From Megalopta genalis (Eukaryota; Arthropoda; Insecta; Hymenoptera; Halictidae): a DNA stretch of 64,000 bases. The stretch covers positions 13,227,501 through 13,291,500 of the forward strand of contig NC_135019.1 in the NCBI RefSeq assembly GCF_051020955.1, given 5' to 3'. Made by a program: the position numbers and the translations under genes. The notes beneath the pieces were generated by a model, which was given only the letters and a program-made list of their open reading frames with translations, ran no database searches and was not told the DNA's origin. Below are positions 1 to 11,404 of the stretch, piece after piece. The stretch's first letter is position 1. Every line of letters starts with the position of its first letter.

Positions 1-3000
1 GATCCCGTAACAAGTGCGACGATGTTCGACGTGCAACAGTTCATGGTGACGAAGATTTCTACCGAGCACATTCGGTTTAAATTCTTCGGTGATATTTTAA
101 GGGTAAAAATTAGCCCATTTATCCGAACCGGCCCTCCTACTTATAAATCGCAAGCGACATGTCCAAAAACAGATCAAATAAAGTTGAATTATATTTTTGA
201 GCCCATAAACCTGTGCAAACATATTTCTTTTTTTTTTTAGAAAAAAATCACTTTTCTACGGAAATGAGTAAATCATGACTTTTAAAATATACAAACCCCT
301 ATGTAGAAAAGCCACTTCGGATATAAGAGCATTGTTTCCCCTTTTAAAATAAAAACACGGAGAGATCGAAATGCGGCTAAATTCTTAAGTCTATTAACCC
401 TCCGTCTACTGCGCCGGAGTCGGGACGAGCAACAGTGGGGAGGACCGCAAATATGTATGTACTTATGTCTTTTCCTAATTATTTTGTATGAGTTGTAAAT
501 AATACCATAATGTTTTTAATGTTTCGAAATTTGCTATACTATTTACTTTTCATTAAATTTCATTTACTTTACAGTTCATATACTATTTACTTTGCATCAT
601 TTTTTGCCTTCGTGCCTAAAAACTCTGAAGACTTTTCGCAAAAGAAAGTTTATATAATATCAAAATATAGTATCCGATGAATACGTCGGAATAGAAATTC
701 CAGGATATTTTGAGCCGATTTGTTTTTAAAACCTTATCCGAAGTTTAGGAAAATAAAACGAACTTAATTATTTCATTTCGGCTCAATTATTATATTGCCT
801 GCAAGTATTATAACAATTTTACAGATTAATTACAATCATATAACCCCCGGCAATCATTTTCTACAAAGATTACTTCGTAACGTGGCCTTTTGTTCACCGA
901 ACAATGTAAACAAACTGCGTTGCGAATTAACGTACCATTCGATCTTCCGAATATTCGCTCGGAGAACTCTCGCTTGAAATTAAACTCTTGCTGAATTTTT
1001 TGATCATTCTGTTCCTAAATATGATTATTTAAACATTTTAACACATCATGCACATAGTTTTGAATAGATGCGACGCAGTGATTTTCTTTTTTGAATTTTC
1101 TCCATCGACGGCGTCGTTCAAAAAATGAATTTCGTGTCAGGATCCGCAAGGTGATCATCGTGATACGCCACGTTATGGAAACTGCATAACTGGTTTTCCT
1201 TGTAATTTCATCTTTTCTCGTGTTACCGTCGGATTCCTGTTACATAATGCCACCGCAATGGTCACACGAGCAGACCAATGAAATCCTTGAGCAACGGAAC
1301 ATCCAGGTATCTTTTCGCCGCATTCGAAGGAAAATGCATCCGTGGCGCTGCTCGCCAAAGCGAGCCTGATTTTAGTACGGCCGCCGCCAGATTCCAAAGT
1401 GAATTCTGTAACAGTTTCCCTTTCTCGCGATGCGCGATATAGACGCGCGCGTGCAACGTGTCATTGCTTTTGTGCCTCGATTTGAAAGCTGCATCTCGCG
1501 CTGAATATTTATGCGACGCGACAGCACGAAATCGCTTTAGCATGATGCGCGCAAGCTTTTGCCGTGCGCACGTGGACGGAAAAAAAAGGGAACATTTTCA
1601 CGCGCCGTCACTCGAAATATGCTCGACGTGCGCGACGAGTCGCGAACTATTAATTCTTTTGGCTGGCGCGCGGGATCGATAAGATCGCCGATTAGTCTTG
1701 TGCAGCGGCCACGTGGTGTATGTATTAGTCGGCGTGCTGTACGTACGTGCACGTTGAATAATAGAAATATTTATTGTTCATCGATCGCGCGGTACGATGG
1801 TATCCGATGAATTACATTGCTGGCGCGAACCGGGTTCGATCGTCGCGGAACTATTAAGCCTTTTCGAGTTCTTTAACTGGAAGCCGTACAAATTCCACGC
1901 CGGTGAAATAATAGCATTACCGCCGCAACATGGCGGTAGACTTATTTTTGTTTTAAATGTTAAGCGACTATTTGACGAAAAATTTTTATTGCAAAAGAGT
2001 TCGAGAAAAGCATCCTTGCGACTAGGAAGCTGTTCTTGAATTTGTTTGTTACAGATAGCATCGATTTGTTGTAATAATTCGAAGATACAAAATTGCTCGT
2101 TTTTTTAATATCGCAACAGGTGATGATCGTTAAAATTTGTTGTGTAAATAAAACTGAAAATGTAAAGCGAAAACATACAAATATAATGTGTTTTCGAAGG
2201 TAATAAGGTAATAATGTATATATAATTTGAACACAGCGATAAAACAAACCGTAAATGGTTTTGAAAGATAATTAATGTAGATCGTTGGAAATTACCATTT
2301 TCGGTATCGTACAAATTTAAGCTATCTATTTATTAATAATTTGGCTACTGTACAATATTAACATTGTACGTTTAATACTTTATATTAAATACCTTGTACT
2401 AAGTGTACATTTTAATACGGTGCTTTAAATACTTCTTCTTAAACGTACAAGATAAGATCATTGCTAAAAAGGTAATCTTACGTATCTGAAAAACTACTCG
2501 ATTCCACAATCGAAGCTAGTTTTCAAGTGTATTGAACTTTTGCCTACGCCAATTTTTCAAATTTAATTTTTTCTTTTCATATAACATCATTATTATTCAT
2601 ACAATCGTATCATCTTATTCATATAATCATTTACATCATCCTCTGTCTACAGCGTCAAATACGGACACTCAACCTTCCGAGAATTTACGCAACATCGTCG
2701 ATTGTTTGTATTTCCGCAATTAACGCATTACCATATTTTCGAGGTTTTCTAACCTAAGAAGCCGGTAGTAAGAACGGTCGAAAACTTTCGAGCAGCTTCG
2801 TTTTAGCGCACAAACGATCCGAGCCGATTCAAATAAACGGTAAGAACGTTCGTGAAACGTTTCGGAACGAAAGAGTATGAATAACGTGCAGTCCTTTCCG
2901 GCAGACTTAATTCGCCGTGCAATCTGTTTGTCCGGGAGTGTATGCCGGCGTGTCTGTCCGCCGGAACGGACCGGACGGGAAGACGCAGTCGTTTCTCCCG

Positions 3001-3130
3001 CGATTAGGATCGTTGGCGCGTCCCCTCCCCGCTCCGCGGCACGGCTTCGACAACCCCTAAACACTCGACCGCGTGAGCATCGATCCCTCTCGGGATTCCC
3101 GTGTACGGAAGGATTCGGAGAACCACTGAC
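1..3130. other. Non-coding stretch, probably LPCAT intron 1
   Basis: No supportable exon was found on either strand. The sequence is mostly AT-rich, with a CpG-richer patch around 1,170-1,850 where several short frames are open on both strands by chance. If the exon at 3131-3256 is read correctly, this stretch lies in the first intron of that minus-strand gene, because its next exon must be at lower coordinates and I could not recognise one here. Confidence 0.5.
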
Positions 3131-3256
3131 CTTGAGCTTGTCGTAGGTTGTGTCGAGCTCGAGACGGTGTACGAACGGGTTCAGGATGTCAGCGCCGAGG
3201 GATGCGGTATCCACGTCCTCTTGCTTGTTCCGCATTTTCCCGTTTGTCTCGTCCAT
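3131..3256 (-). CDS. First coding exon of an LPCAT-like lysophospholipid acyltransferase (partial)
   Basis: The exon encodes 42 residues beginning MDETNGKMRN. It ends in phase 0 at a strong donor (AAG|GTCAGT on the minus strand). Residues 24-42 contain ILNPFVHRLELDTTYDKLK, which resembles the N-terminal NPFVHELRLS segment of animal lysophosphatidylcholine acyltransferases 1/2, just before their first membrane segment. These enzymes reacylate lysophospholipids with acyl-CoA in the ER and on lipid droplets; the catalytic HxxxxD motif would be in later exons outside the window. I chose this Met because the similarity begins just after it; an in-frame Met lies 46 codons upstream (3394) but that stretch looks like 5' UTR. 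The gene is divergent from the AIRIM homologue. The family call rests on one short motif. Confidence 0.55.
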
Positions 3257-5257
3257 GTTTCTCCGCGCCGGAGAAAACGAGGGAGAGGGACAAAGGGAGA
3301 GAGAGTGCACGAGTGCGCGCGAGAGAGCGGTGGCCGTGGGGTGGGACGAGACCAGATCAGAGTCGCACGGTTTAGCTGCTCGGTCGAGAGTCACGCACTG
3401 TGTTGGCCGCGAAACGTCGATACGAATCGGCCAGGTGAGAAAGTTCCAACGTTATGCTCTCGATGTTTCCTGCCACACTGTCCCGATACACGGTCGAAGG
3501 TGTTGTACAGCGGGGAAGGAAAAAGAAACGGAGGCAAAGAGAGAAAGAGAGAGAGAGAGAAAGAGAGGAAGAGTGAGAGTGAGAAAGGGGAGTTTTGATT
3601 AGCCGTGATGAGACATCCTTGCACGCGAAAGGGTTGTTGGTCGACGGTACACTGTGCTCTCGCGGTTCGTTCGACCGAACAAACCGGCCAAGCGCTCTCC
3701 CGACCGTTACCGAACTCTACCGAACACTCGGGGATACTGTCAGATGCGTGCGCAGTGCGCACCGCGTCGCCTCGTCGAAAGTTCCCTCGGCCTCCCATCC
3801 GACCACCCCCAACGAGCACGAGCCAAGGACGTACACGTTCGGTCCCGTGCCCTCTTCTATTTTCGAATAATTCCGTCCTCGATTGATTCGAATTTTCCAT
3901 ACGATCGAAAAGCGAATTGCTGCCTTTACTCGATATGCGTTATCTACCAATTTTGCTACTTTTCAGGATATTTTAAAATATTTAGCAATGCTGGAACATT
4001 CTATATACTTCCAAATGTAATTCCGTTAATTTGTACACAACGATACATCGTTGTCGACACTACGCCTGAGAAAATGATGTTATGTTAGCAATTTTATATT
4101 AAATGACAGTTATACTTCTTATTTCTTTTTCCTTTAAGAATTTTCAAATTGTCAACTTTTACAAAATTGTTATTGGTCGGCGCTAAGAGGGATTGAAATA
4201 ATTTTATTAATTTAAAGGCTCAGCTTTTGGAAGACAGTACAGTTAGTCGTGGAAAAACGGTTGACGAAATTAGTATGCGATTATGTATAATATTAATGTT
4301 GAATGCTAAGAAATATTAATCGTCGATTGTATGTGCGTCGATAAAGTATACGGTCGTTGGTTCGTACGGAGAAATATTAATTTTGGAAAATTGAACGGTT
4401 CGTGCTTGTACAAAATCGTAGAATTCGTGTCAATTAAAATGATCGGGAATTATCGAACAAAGTTTATTTATACAAGGATTTCGTACCGCGCGCAGCTGTA
4501 GGTTGGCTTAGTTTCGAAGTTCCCGTTGTCTTATTTTCAAGGTATTGACTGTTTAAAGATTAATATACTAATCGCGATCCATAATTTCGTCCTATGTCAA
4601 GGTAGGGTAAAGTTGCAGGTTTCAAGTATTATGGAACAATTCGAATCGAAGTCGAATAACGTTTCGTGAAGATTTTACATTTACGTCTTGTGTTATTTAC
4701 AGGCAATCAAAAGTTGCACGCTCATTTCTCATTTCTATTATTATGTTGTATTCTCAGCGTTTTCATTTTTCCTCGATCATTCTGGTCTCTTAACATAAAT
4801 ATGAAAGATGACGCAATATTCATTAAATTTGACTGCATTCAGGCTTACACGAAGCTACGAAAATTACTGTAACATAGAACGATAACGTAAAACGCGTACT
4901 AGCTACTCGAATATGTGGTTGGAGGACGTATATAGCAATGAATTACACCGTTTAATTGGAGCAGAATGATTAATTGTCTATTCATTATTTTTTCTTGCAT
5001 AGATGCTCACGCGCGATCTTATTAGAGCACATTAAAAAGAGCAACCGTGTTACGAAGTTTTTACAATCGACCAAACGTATTATACATATCCACTAGGTTG
5101 CGTTAGTATTAATGTTCGTATTGCGCCGGTAAACATTCGCCCATATCGAAAGTCATTCGAACATGTGCGAAGTTCTTCCAACGGCGCTTACTTCAAGCAA
5201 CGTATTCCAAATGTAGTAATATCTGGTAACGTGGTGCTATGAATTAACCTATAAATT
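3257..5257. other. Spacer between divergent LPCAT-like and AIRIM genes
   Basis: The first ~650 bp (3257-3900) is CpG-rich and probably holds the 5' UTR and promoter of the minus-strand gene. The rest is AT-rich with no credible exon. Frames open on both strands around 3,100-3,900 look like chance products of base composition and of a GA tract. Confidence 0.5.
3537..3587. repeat. (GA)n-rich microsatellite
   Basis: Purine-only run of GA/GAAA units on the plus strand, in the presumed upstream region of the LPCAT-like exon. GA tracts are common in insect promoters as GAGA-factor sites; a function here is inference. Confidence 0.8.
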
Positions 5258-6311
5258 ATGGCAACGGAACTGCACAAAGAGTTAATTGGTTATTTCACGC
5301 AACTGGAGAAAGTCGACTGCAAATGGAAGGAATTATCGGAGGAAGCCAAACGGCCGCTGCACGCGTTAAAAAATCAATTGGAGCAACTTCGCCTCGTTAC
5401 AAGGTACCGTCTGCTTCCACGTTGTTATTCGGACAAGTTTCCAGAACGGAAACTCGACGAACAATTCGAAACCGGCGTGAACGCTCGATACGGCAGAGAG
5501 CTCACCGATTCACAAACAGATGTCGTTGCCTTACAGCGAGGGTGTCGATAACGCAATTTTCTGCAATACGGACGAGACACACGGACGATTGATTTATAAA
5601 ATTCTCCTAGGAATCGACAACGAAATTACATTGCTTCTGGATATTTCGACGCGTTTCAATAACGTCAATCAAGTAATTAATTTTCCTACGTAACATTTCT
5701 TTTTTTCACCTTGAATCGAATTTACCGTTTCATCATCGTCGACTAGTCGAATAAGTAATATTATCGAGAAGACGAAGTTAAAGATTTTCTTGCAAATTTT
5801 CTGTCCGAGTCTCTCGATCGAATGTTCATTTCAGAGTCTAAGGTCCCGTTATAAAAATTTGGAAGACGCTCGCAGCAAGGTTTCGTTGAACGACGACGCG
5901 ATGAAAGAGTTGGTCAATGGGACTCCGTACAGGCCGAGGTTGAATCTACTCTTAAAGTGTGCTATGGATGGACTAAACTATTATCACGATTTGTATCCTT
6001 TAATAGCATCGGTATTGTCCGTTCGATGTTTCTCTATACCCGACGCGATCATTTTCTTGAATTCGTATGAAACGTAGATACCTTCGGATCCACGGAAGCA
6101 TCAATCACTATAATTGGAGGAACGATGAGATGGCGGAAGATTTGACAAACTTGTTCGTCGAGGACAGATTTAAAAGAGAACGAATCGATCGTGAGCACTT
6201 ATCCTTGATTAATATTCTACTTAATTAGCGGTTCCATCGCTAACTTATATTATGTATATTTCAGAGATATTGGCCATCACACAGTTCCTAATAAAGGAGA
6301 CTGTTCGTTGA
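5258..6311 (+). CDS. AIRIM: AIRIM (C1orf109) homologue, AFG2-interacting ribosome maturation factor
   Basis: Five exons with GT-AG borders and matching phases: 5258-5403, 5537-5672, 5835-5992, 6078-6190, 6265-6311. The joined product is 199 residues, close to the ~203 of human C1orf109. Similar features in the same order are an N-terminal helix ending in LKNQLEQLRL, a central segment (LLLDISTRFNNVN) followed by a linker with NGTPYRPRL, and a C-terminal helix pair with YYHDLYLRIHGSINHYNW and a final ILAITQFLIKE. In vertebrates this protein binds the AAA-ATPases AFG2A/AFG2B with CINP and helps release factors from pre-60S ribosomes; the same role here is inferred. The first exon has a bare in-frame ATG, and intron 1 has a stop at 5478 in the frame of exon 2, so splicing is required. 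A polyadenylation signal follows 72 bp after the stop. Confidence 0.68.
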
Positions 6312-6382
6312 GCAATACTCTTCCGCGAACCTTTTGTACAGCAATCGTTTTACAGCAACGTCTTTCTTACGAAAATTTATAA

Positions 6383-6388
6383 AATAAA
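6383..6388 (+). terminator. Polyadenylation signal of the AIRIM homologue
   Basis: AATAAA 72 bp downstream of the TGA stop at 6309-6311, followed by a T-rich stretch. Confidence 0.55.
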
Positions 6389-7884
6389 ATTATTTTTGTC
6401 TCCAATTTCTTTCGTCTTCTTTTCCCACGCCTTGAAGCGGTGCAGCAGATAAAAACATCCTCTGTGATAAATCAAGAAACCAACTGTTCGGGTGTGAACG
6501 TGTTATAAAATTCAATAAGAGTTTTGCATTCCTTAAGCCTGCGATTCGAATAATGCATAAATTGTGTAATGTGCTGTATTTTTTTGTAACTAATGCCATG
6601 CGGCGTAAATGGATCAAAGTAATTCTGTCAATGTTGCAAGAATGTTAAGTCGGACACACAATAATTTGATTAATCTCCATGAATATTCTTTATCCAGATT
6701 CTAACGCGTTAACAGCGCCGATTTCGAAATAGGTATGACACGCGTATTGCTTCGAGCATTACGGAATCTGTCCCGCCAACGACGTGTTGTACCACTTGTC
6801 TGATTAAAGACGGGTTTCTCCACCGTCGCTGCGACTAATCCCTTATGTTTGCAACTTACGACAAGTGTCGCACTAGTATTACGAGCCGATGGCTATCGAA
6901 GCACCGTTAAACGATGACGTTTCGTTAAAATTACAGTCTCACGCATAAAATGAACGTCGCGAACGACGTTCGTGACAAATTCGAGGGCGAATCGATCGGA
7001 CAGTGTTTTCGCTCGAACCAAATCGACAGCTGTTCGCCGGTAAACGAAATTATCCTGCAATTTTCATCCGGCACGGAAACTTGAACGCTCGTTGATTGTC
7101 TGTCACCATGAAAGCATGTTTAATCGAAGCGAGCGTTAGCACAGGACGATATTAACGGTGATCGCATTATTGTCACCGACCGTTTACCCTCTTCACCTGA
7201 TTTCTGCGTAACGCGAACAGCTGTTAATGCGAGGGAGCGACCGCTTGCCAAAGAACAATTTCCCTTACGTAACGACGTCGGCGCCGACACACGGGAAAAA
7301 TAGGCCGGTGCTTCGTCCTAATTTTTTTTACGTCACATCCTGTTTAAAATCGCGCTTCTATACGGACCGGACGAATATACGAACTTCGTATCGATTCAGT
7401 TTTCGTAAAGGTCAAACGCTTCGACTTGATCATTCAGAATGCGTGGTCGTGTCCTCACGCCTACAGATCAAAAGCTGCACGGAAATACCTGTACGAACGA
7501 GTCTGTACGCCGCATCGGCATCCTTGTAATTCACGAAGCATTGTAAAACAAGAATATCTTTTGGTATCTTTTTAGAACTCGCGGTACGAAAACTGTTTCA
7601 AATTATAATAAAGTATAAAGCATAATATAATATAACGCGCGATTCGAAATTGCGGTGTTAAAATCGCGGCGAACACTCCATCGGCCCTTTTAGACTCTAC
7701 GAACCTCAATGAAAAATTCGCTTTGGGCAACCGCACCTCGAGCTGCGAATTAAGTTTTAAAGGTGCACGAAGAATCGTATAATAAACCGTATAATGTGCC
7801 GCCGATGCAAATACTGCGGCCAAGAATTGCGAAAAACAAGTTAACAATCTTTTACACCGAACATGATCAGAGAATTGTGCAAGC
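6389..7884. other. Intergenic, no gene seen
   Basis: Mixed-composition spacer. Short frames on both strands show no splice context or family similarity that I recognise. Confidence 0.5.
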
Positions 7885-8840
7885 AAGCAACTCGAAGCAA
7901 TTTTATCCGAAAGAAGAAGAATTCGAAACAATTCCATCTGAAAGCCAAAGAATTCGTAACAATTTCTTCTGAAATGCAAAGAACTCGGAGCTGTTTCATC
8001 TCTAAAAGCCAAAAAATTCGAAACAATTTCATCTGAAAGCCAAAGAATTCGTAACAATTTCTTCTGAAATGCAAAGAACTCAGAGCAATTTCATCTAAAA
8101 GCCAAAGTATTCGAAGCAATTTCATCTGAAAGTCAAGGAACTCGAAGCAATTTCATCCGAAAGCCAGAAAACTCGAAACAATTTCGTCTGAAAGCTCTGA
8201 AAAGTCGAAGTAATTTCGTCTGAAAGCCAAAGATTCGTAACAATTTCTTCTGAAATGCAAAGAACTCGGAGCAATTTCATCTAAAAGCCAAAGAATTCGA
8301 AGCAATTTCATCTGAAAGTCAGGGAACTCGAAGCAATTTCATCCGAAAGTCAAAAAACTCGAAACAATTTCGTCTGAAAGCTCTGAAAACTCGAAGCAAT
8401 TTCGTCTGAAAGCCAAAGAATTCGTAACAATTTCTTCTGAAATGCAAAGAACTCGGAGCTATTTCATCTAAAAGCCAAAGAATTCGAAGCAATTTCATCT
8501 GAAAGTCAGGGAACTCGAAGCAATTTCATCCGAAAGTCAAAAAACTCGAAACAATTTCGTCTGAAAGCTCTGAAAACTCGAAGCAATTTCGTCTGAAAGC
8601 CAAAGAATTCGTAACAATTTCTTCTGAAATGCAAAGAACTCGGAGCAATTTCATCTAAAAGCCAAAGAATTCGAAACAAATTTATCTGAAAGCCAAAGAA
8701 CTCAAAGCAATTGCACCAAAAATGCAAAGAACTCAAAGCAATTGCACCAAAAATGCAAAGAACTCGAAGCAATTTCATCCGAAAGCCAAAGAATTCGTAA
8801 CAATTTCCTCTGAAATGCAAAGAGCTCGAAGCAATTTCAC
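7885..8840. repeat. 31-bp satellite with a ~187-bp higher-order unit
   Basis: About thirty degenerate copies of a ~31-bp unit built around GAAGCAATTTCATCTGAAAG and CCAAAGAATTCG. Variant units recur in fixed order: the marker AAATGCAAAGAACTCGG occurs near 8252, 8440 and 8627, so the higher-order period is 187-188 bp (six units). The minus strand stays open over long distances (a 208-codon frame at 8506-9132, others at 7572-8125) with recurring EIAPSSLHF and NCYEFFGFQ stretches. But 31 and 187 are not multiples of three, so the frames cycle and I read this as a satellite, not a gene. Confidence 0.9.
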
Positions 8841-11404
8841 GCGGAAGCGAAAGAACCCTTGGAAAAAGGGAAAGTAAAAGGGAGAAACGCGTCTCGGACG
8901 TAATTGGAGAGCCGTGCAAGCAAAGAATTCCGAAGAATTTCGCGCGGTGGCGAAGGGAGAAGAACTGTTGGAAAAGGGAAAGTAAAGTGGCAAAACATTC
9001 CGAGATCTGACGTGGCGAACGACCGTCGTGCGACTCGCTGCCAATTTTAGTGGAACGACCTCCGCTTTGGCAAACGTCGGATCCAGCGTAAGCTTCGACC
9101 GTGATCGATGGATTCGTCACGGAATTGGACAATCCGTGTTAATGGTACGGAGTTAATGGTCCGCCGAGCGACGTCACGCTGTGACATTTGCCATGCTTGC
9201 TCGCACACGGTTTTGTCGATCATCATCGACCAATCTCTCGGGCGAAAGGGGTACACGCATATTCCGGTCTGTGGGACACGGAGGCATTGGGGCGCCGGCG
9301 CTTGCTATTGATTCCGTGGGGTATCGTGATTTCAAAAGTTACCATCGCAGTAGAGGGTGCCACAGTAGCTAACTGCTCCTCGTCCCATAAGGAGGCCCTC
9401 GCGCTTTTCTTTCTCTCACCCCAGCAGGTCAGTGACGAACTCGAAACGATACATCCTGACAAAGAAACAAAGGCGTTTCTTTCTCTCGGTTCGGTCGCAG
9501 CGTCGCTCGATCTAAAACGCGCCGGTTCGACGACGGCCACGGTGCACCGTACCATCCCGTTCGAATCGCATCCCCCGGGCACCACGCGATCACGTCGAGT
9601 CCCAGCGGGTCCCGAATGGAATTCTCAATATCCGCGGCACGGTCCTCCGAATTTACGTTTCTCGCACGCGGAAGGAACGCGCTCGGTCTCGCGAAAGGTG
9701 GGCAAACGTCGCTCGATCGGTCCACCCATGACGTCAACGGGGAAAGTAGTATATGTCAGTCGCGTTGAATTGCCGCCCGATGTCCTGTGCACCAGTGACG
9801 ATAATCCGTTTTCCTTTCCGACACGGAGCGTCCCTGGACGGAAATCGCGGACATCGATTTTTCCCTCTTTATTTGCCGAGATTGCCGCGCGCCGTTCCAG
9901 CTGAAAACTATTTCTCAGTGCGACTCTCGGCCCGCACTCGACGGCATCTCGCGTACGAGGTCAGGGACGTGGTGAAGCTGAAAGGCAAACATCTCCTCCC
10001 CCTTCTCGCGGCTGCTTGCGCTTATCCAGCGACGGATTCTTCTATCGGAATTGTAACAACGTTTCCGCCGAGTGCTTCGCTTCGGCGAGAAAGAGGGCTC
10101 GAGTGCCGGGAGATCAGTGATCGACACGTTGTTTTATTGCCTATTGTTTACTACGAGTTCCCCTGCCCCTCCCCCTCCCCCCTCGGATCTCGCTTTCCAC
10201 CGCCACGTAAATATTAGGTAACCGAGATCGTTCGCGCCGTTTCAATCGATAGATATAACGGCACTTTGTTCGGGAAAGTTGCCATTTTTTCTGTTGCTTT
10301 TTTCGGTACGTGCGAAAACCGTTTTCCCGGTCCTCTTGCCCGACGTATCACGGATCTGAAAGCTCTAAGCGTTAAGTAAGCTTTCGTTTAAGCAGACGTA
10401 AGCTCGGTCTTAATCGATGATAAACCTCGGAGCGGCGCGAACTTTCTTCGTTATCCGCTCGTTTCCGTAAACTCCTTGGGATCTTCTTAATTTTCATCCG
10501 CTACGGTGTTCTGGCGGAACGTGCGAATATTTTTCAAAAGCTTGCAGAGGACGCCGTTCGAACGATAAACGCGGCTGAAGAAAATTAACATGATAATTTT
10601 AGAAAGTTTCTTTCCCTGCAAATTCTCTGCGAAACTTTTTTCGACGCGCACGTGAAGGATTAGCAGCCGCGCGTGCGACGGTATGAGAGGAACAGCCAGC
10701 GAACGGTGCTCGAGCGGAAATATTTGTGAAAAATCTGAACGTTCCGCTCGGACAAGCACACTTTGGTGAAGCGTTTTTTCGACGAAGAACGGATCGTCGG
10801 TTGTTTCTCTCTGTATTCGGCACAAAAACTCTGAGCATTGTAGTTCGGATTATGTTACCGTAACGTCCGAATTGTTCAAAATAGTCGCGAGAAACCCGTG
10901 TTGGAAATGAATTTCGTTCACCGAGCCCTAAAATAACGAACAATGCATAGACGGCTTTTGACTCGACGCGATTAATTTTGTACAACTCGTCTAATCTTCC
11001 GGTATTACAGCGCACGATTCGGTTTAATCCTCGCTATCTGATAGGTTCATTCAGCTTTGCGCACCAACGGAATCCCGTGAACACGTTGCGAACGTAATTT
11101 CAACTCGATCGTGCGAGGCAGAAAGAAATTTCGGTGTTTCTCGATGATACGCTTAATGTTCTTCGAATTTTCACGACGGCTCGACGAAATTTCACCTCTG
11201 TTCGATAGCGTGCGATTAAGCAACGATTTTCTAAGCACAAACTTGCGCCGAGAAAATCGTGGACGTGCGATTCAGGTGGATCGTAACGATTTCAAACGAC
11301 TGATTTCAGAAAGGATGGAGTCCATAGGCGCGTGTGGCATTTCCGTTTGATTCCAGCAAGGAAGGAAACCCGTGGCTCGCACCACAAACGAAAAAAAGAA
11401 AAGA
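8841..11404. other. Upstream region of the SLC6 gene, CpG-rich block
   Basis: From ~9,000 to 10,220 the sequence is GC- and CpG-rich and open in several frames on both strands, so no single frame is convincing. A near-duplicate stretch (TTGGAAAA plus GGGAAAGTAAA) occurs near 8870 and 8970, tailing off the satellite. This block and the part up to 11,404 are the likely promoter and 5' UTR of the transporter downstream; no TATA box was assigned. Confidence 0.4.

Noticed and set aside
8506..9132. 208-codon minus-strand frame with repeated EFFGFQ and SSLHF segments
   Set aside because: It lies over the 31-bp satellite. The unit length is not a multiple of three, and similar peptides appear in other frames of the same array, so the openness comes from the repeat.
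9188..10217. Long frames (238 and 154 codons) in the CpG-rich block before the SLC6 gene
   Set aside because: Both strands are open over the same stretch, no splice context and no domain recognised.
11372..11404. Upstream in-frame start of the SLC6 protein
   Set aside because: The codon is GTG, not ATG; the first ATG in frame is at 11405.
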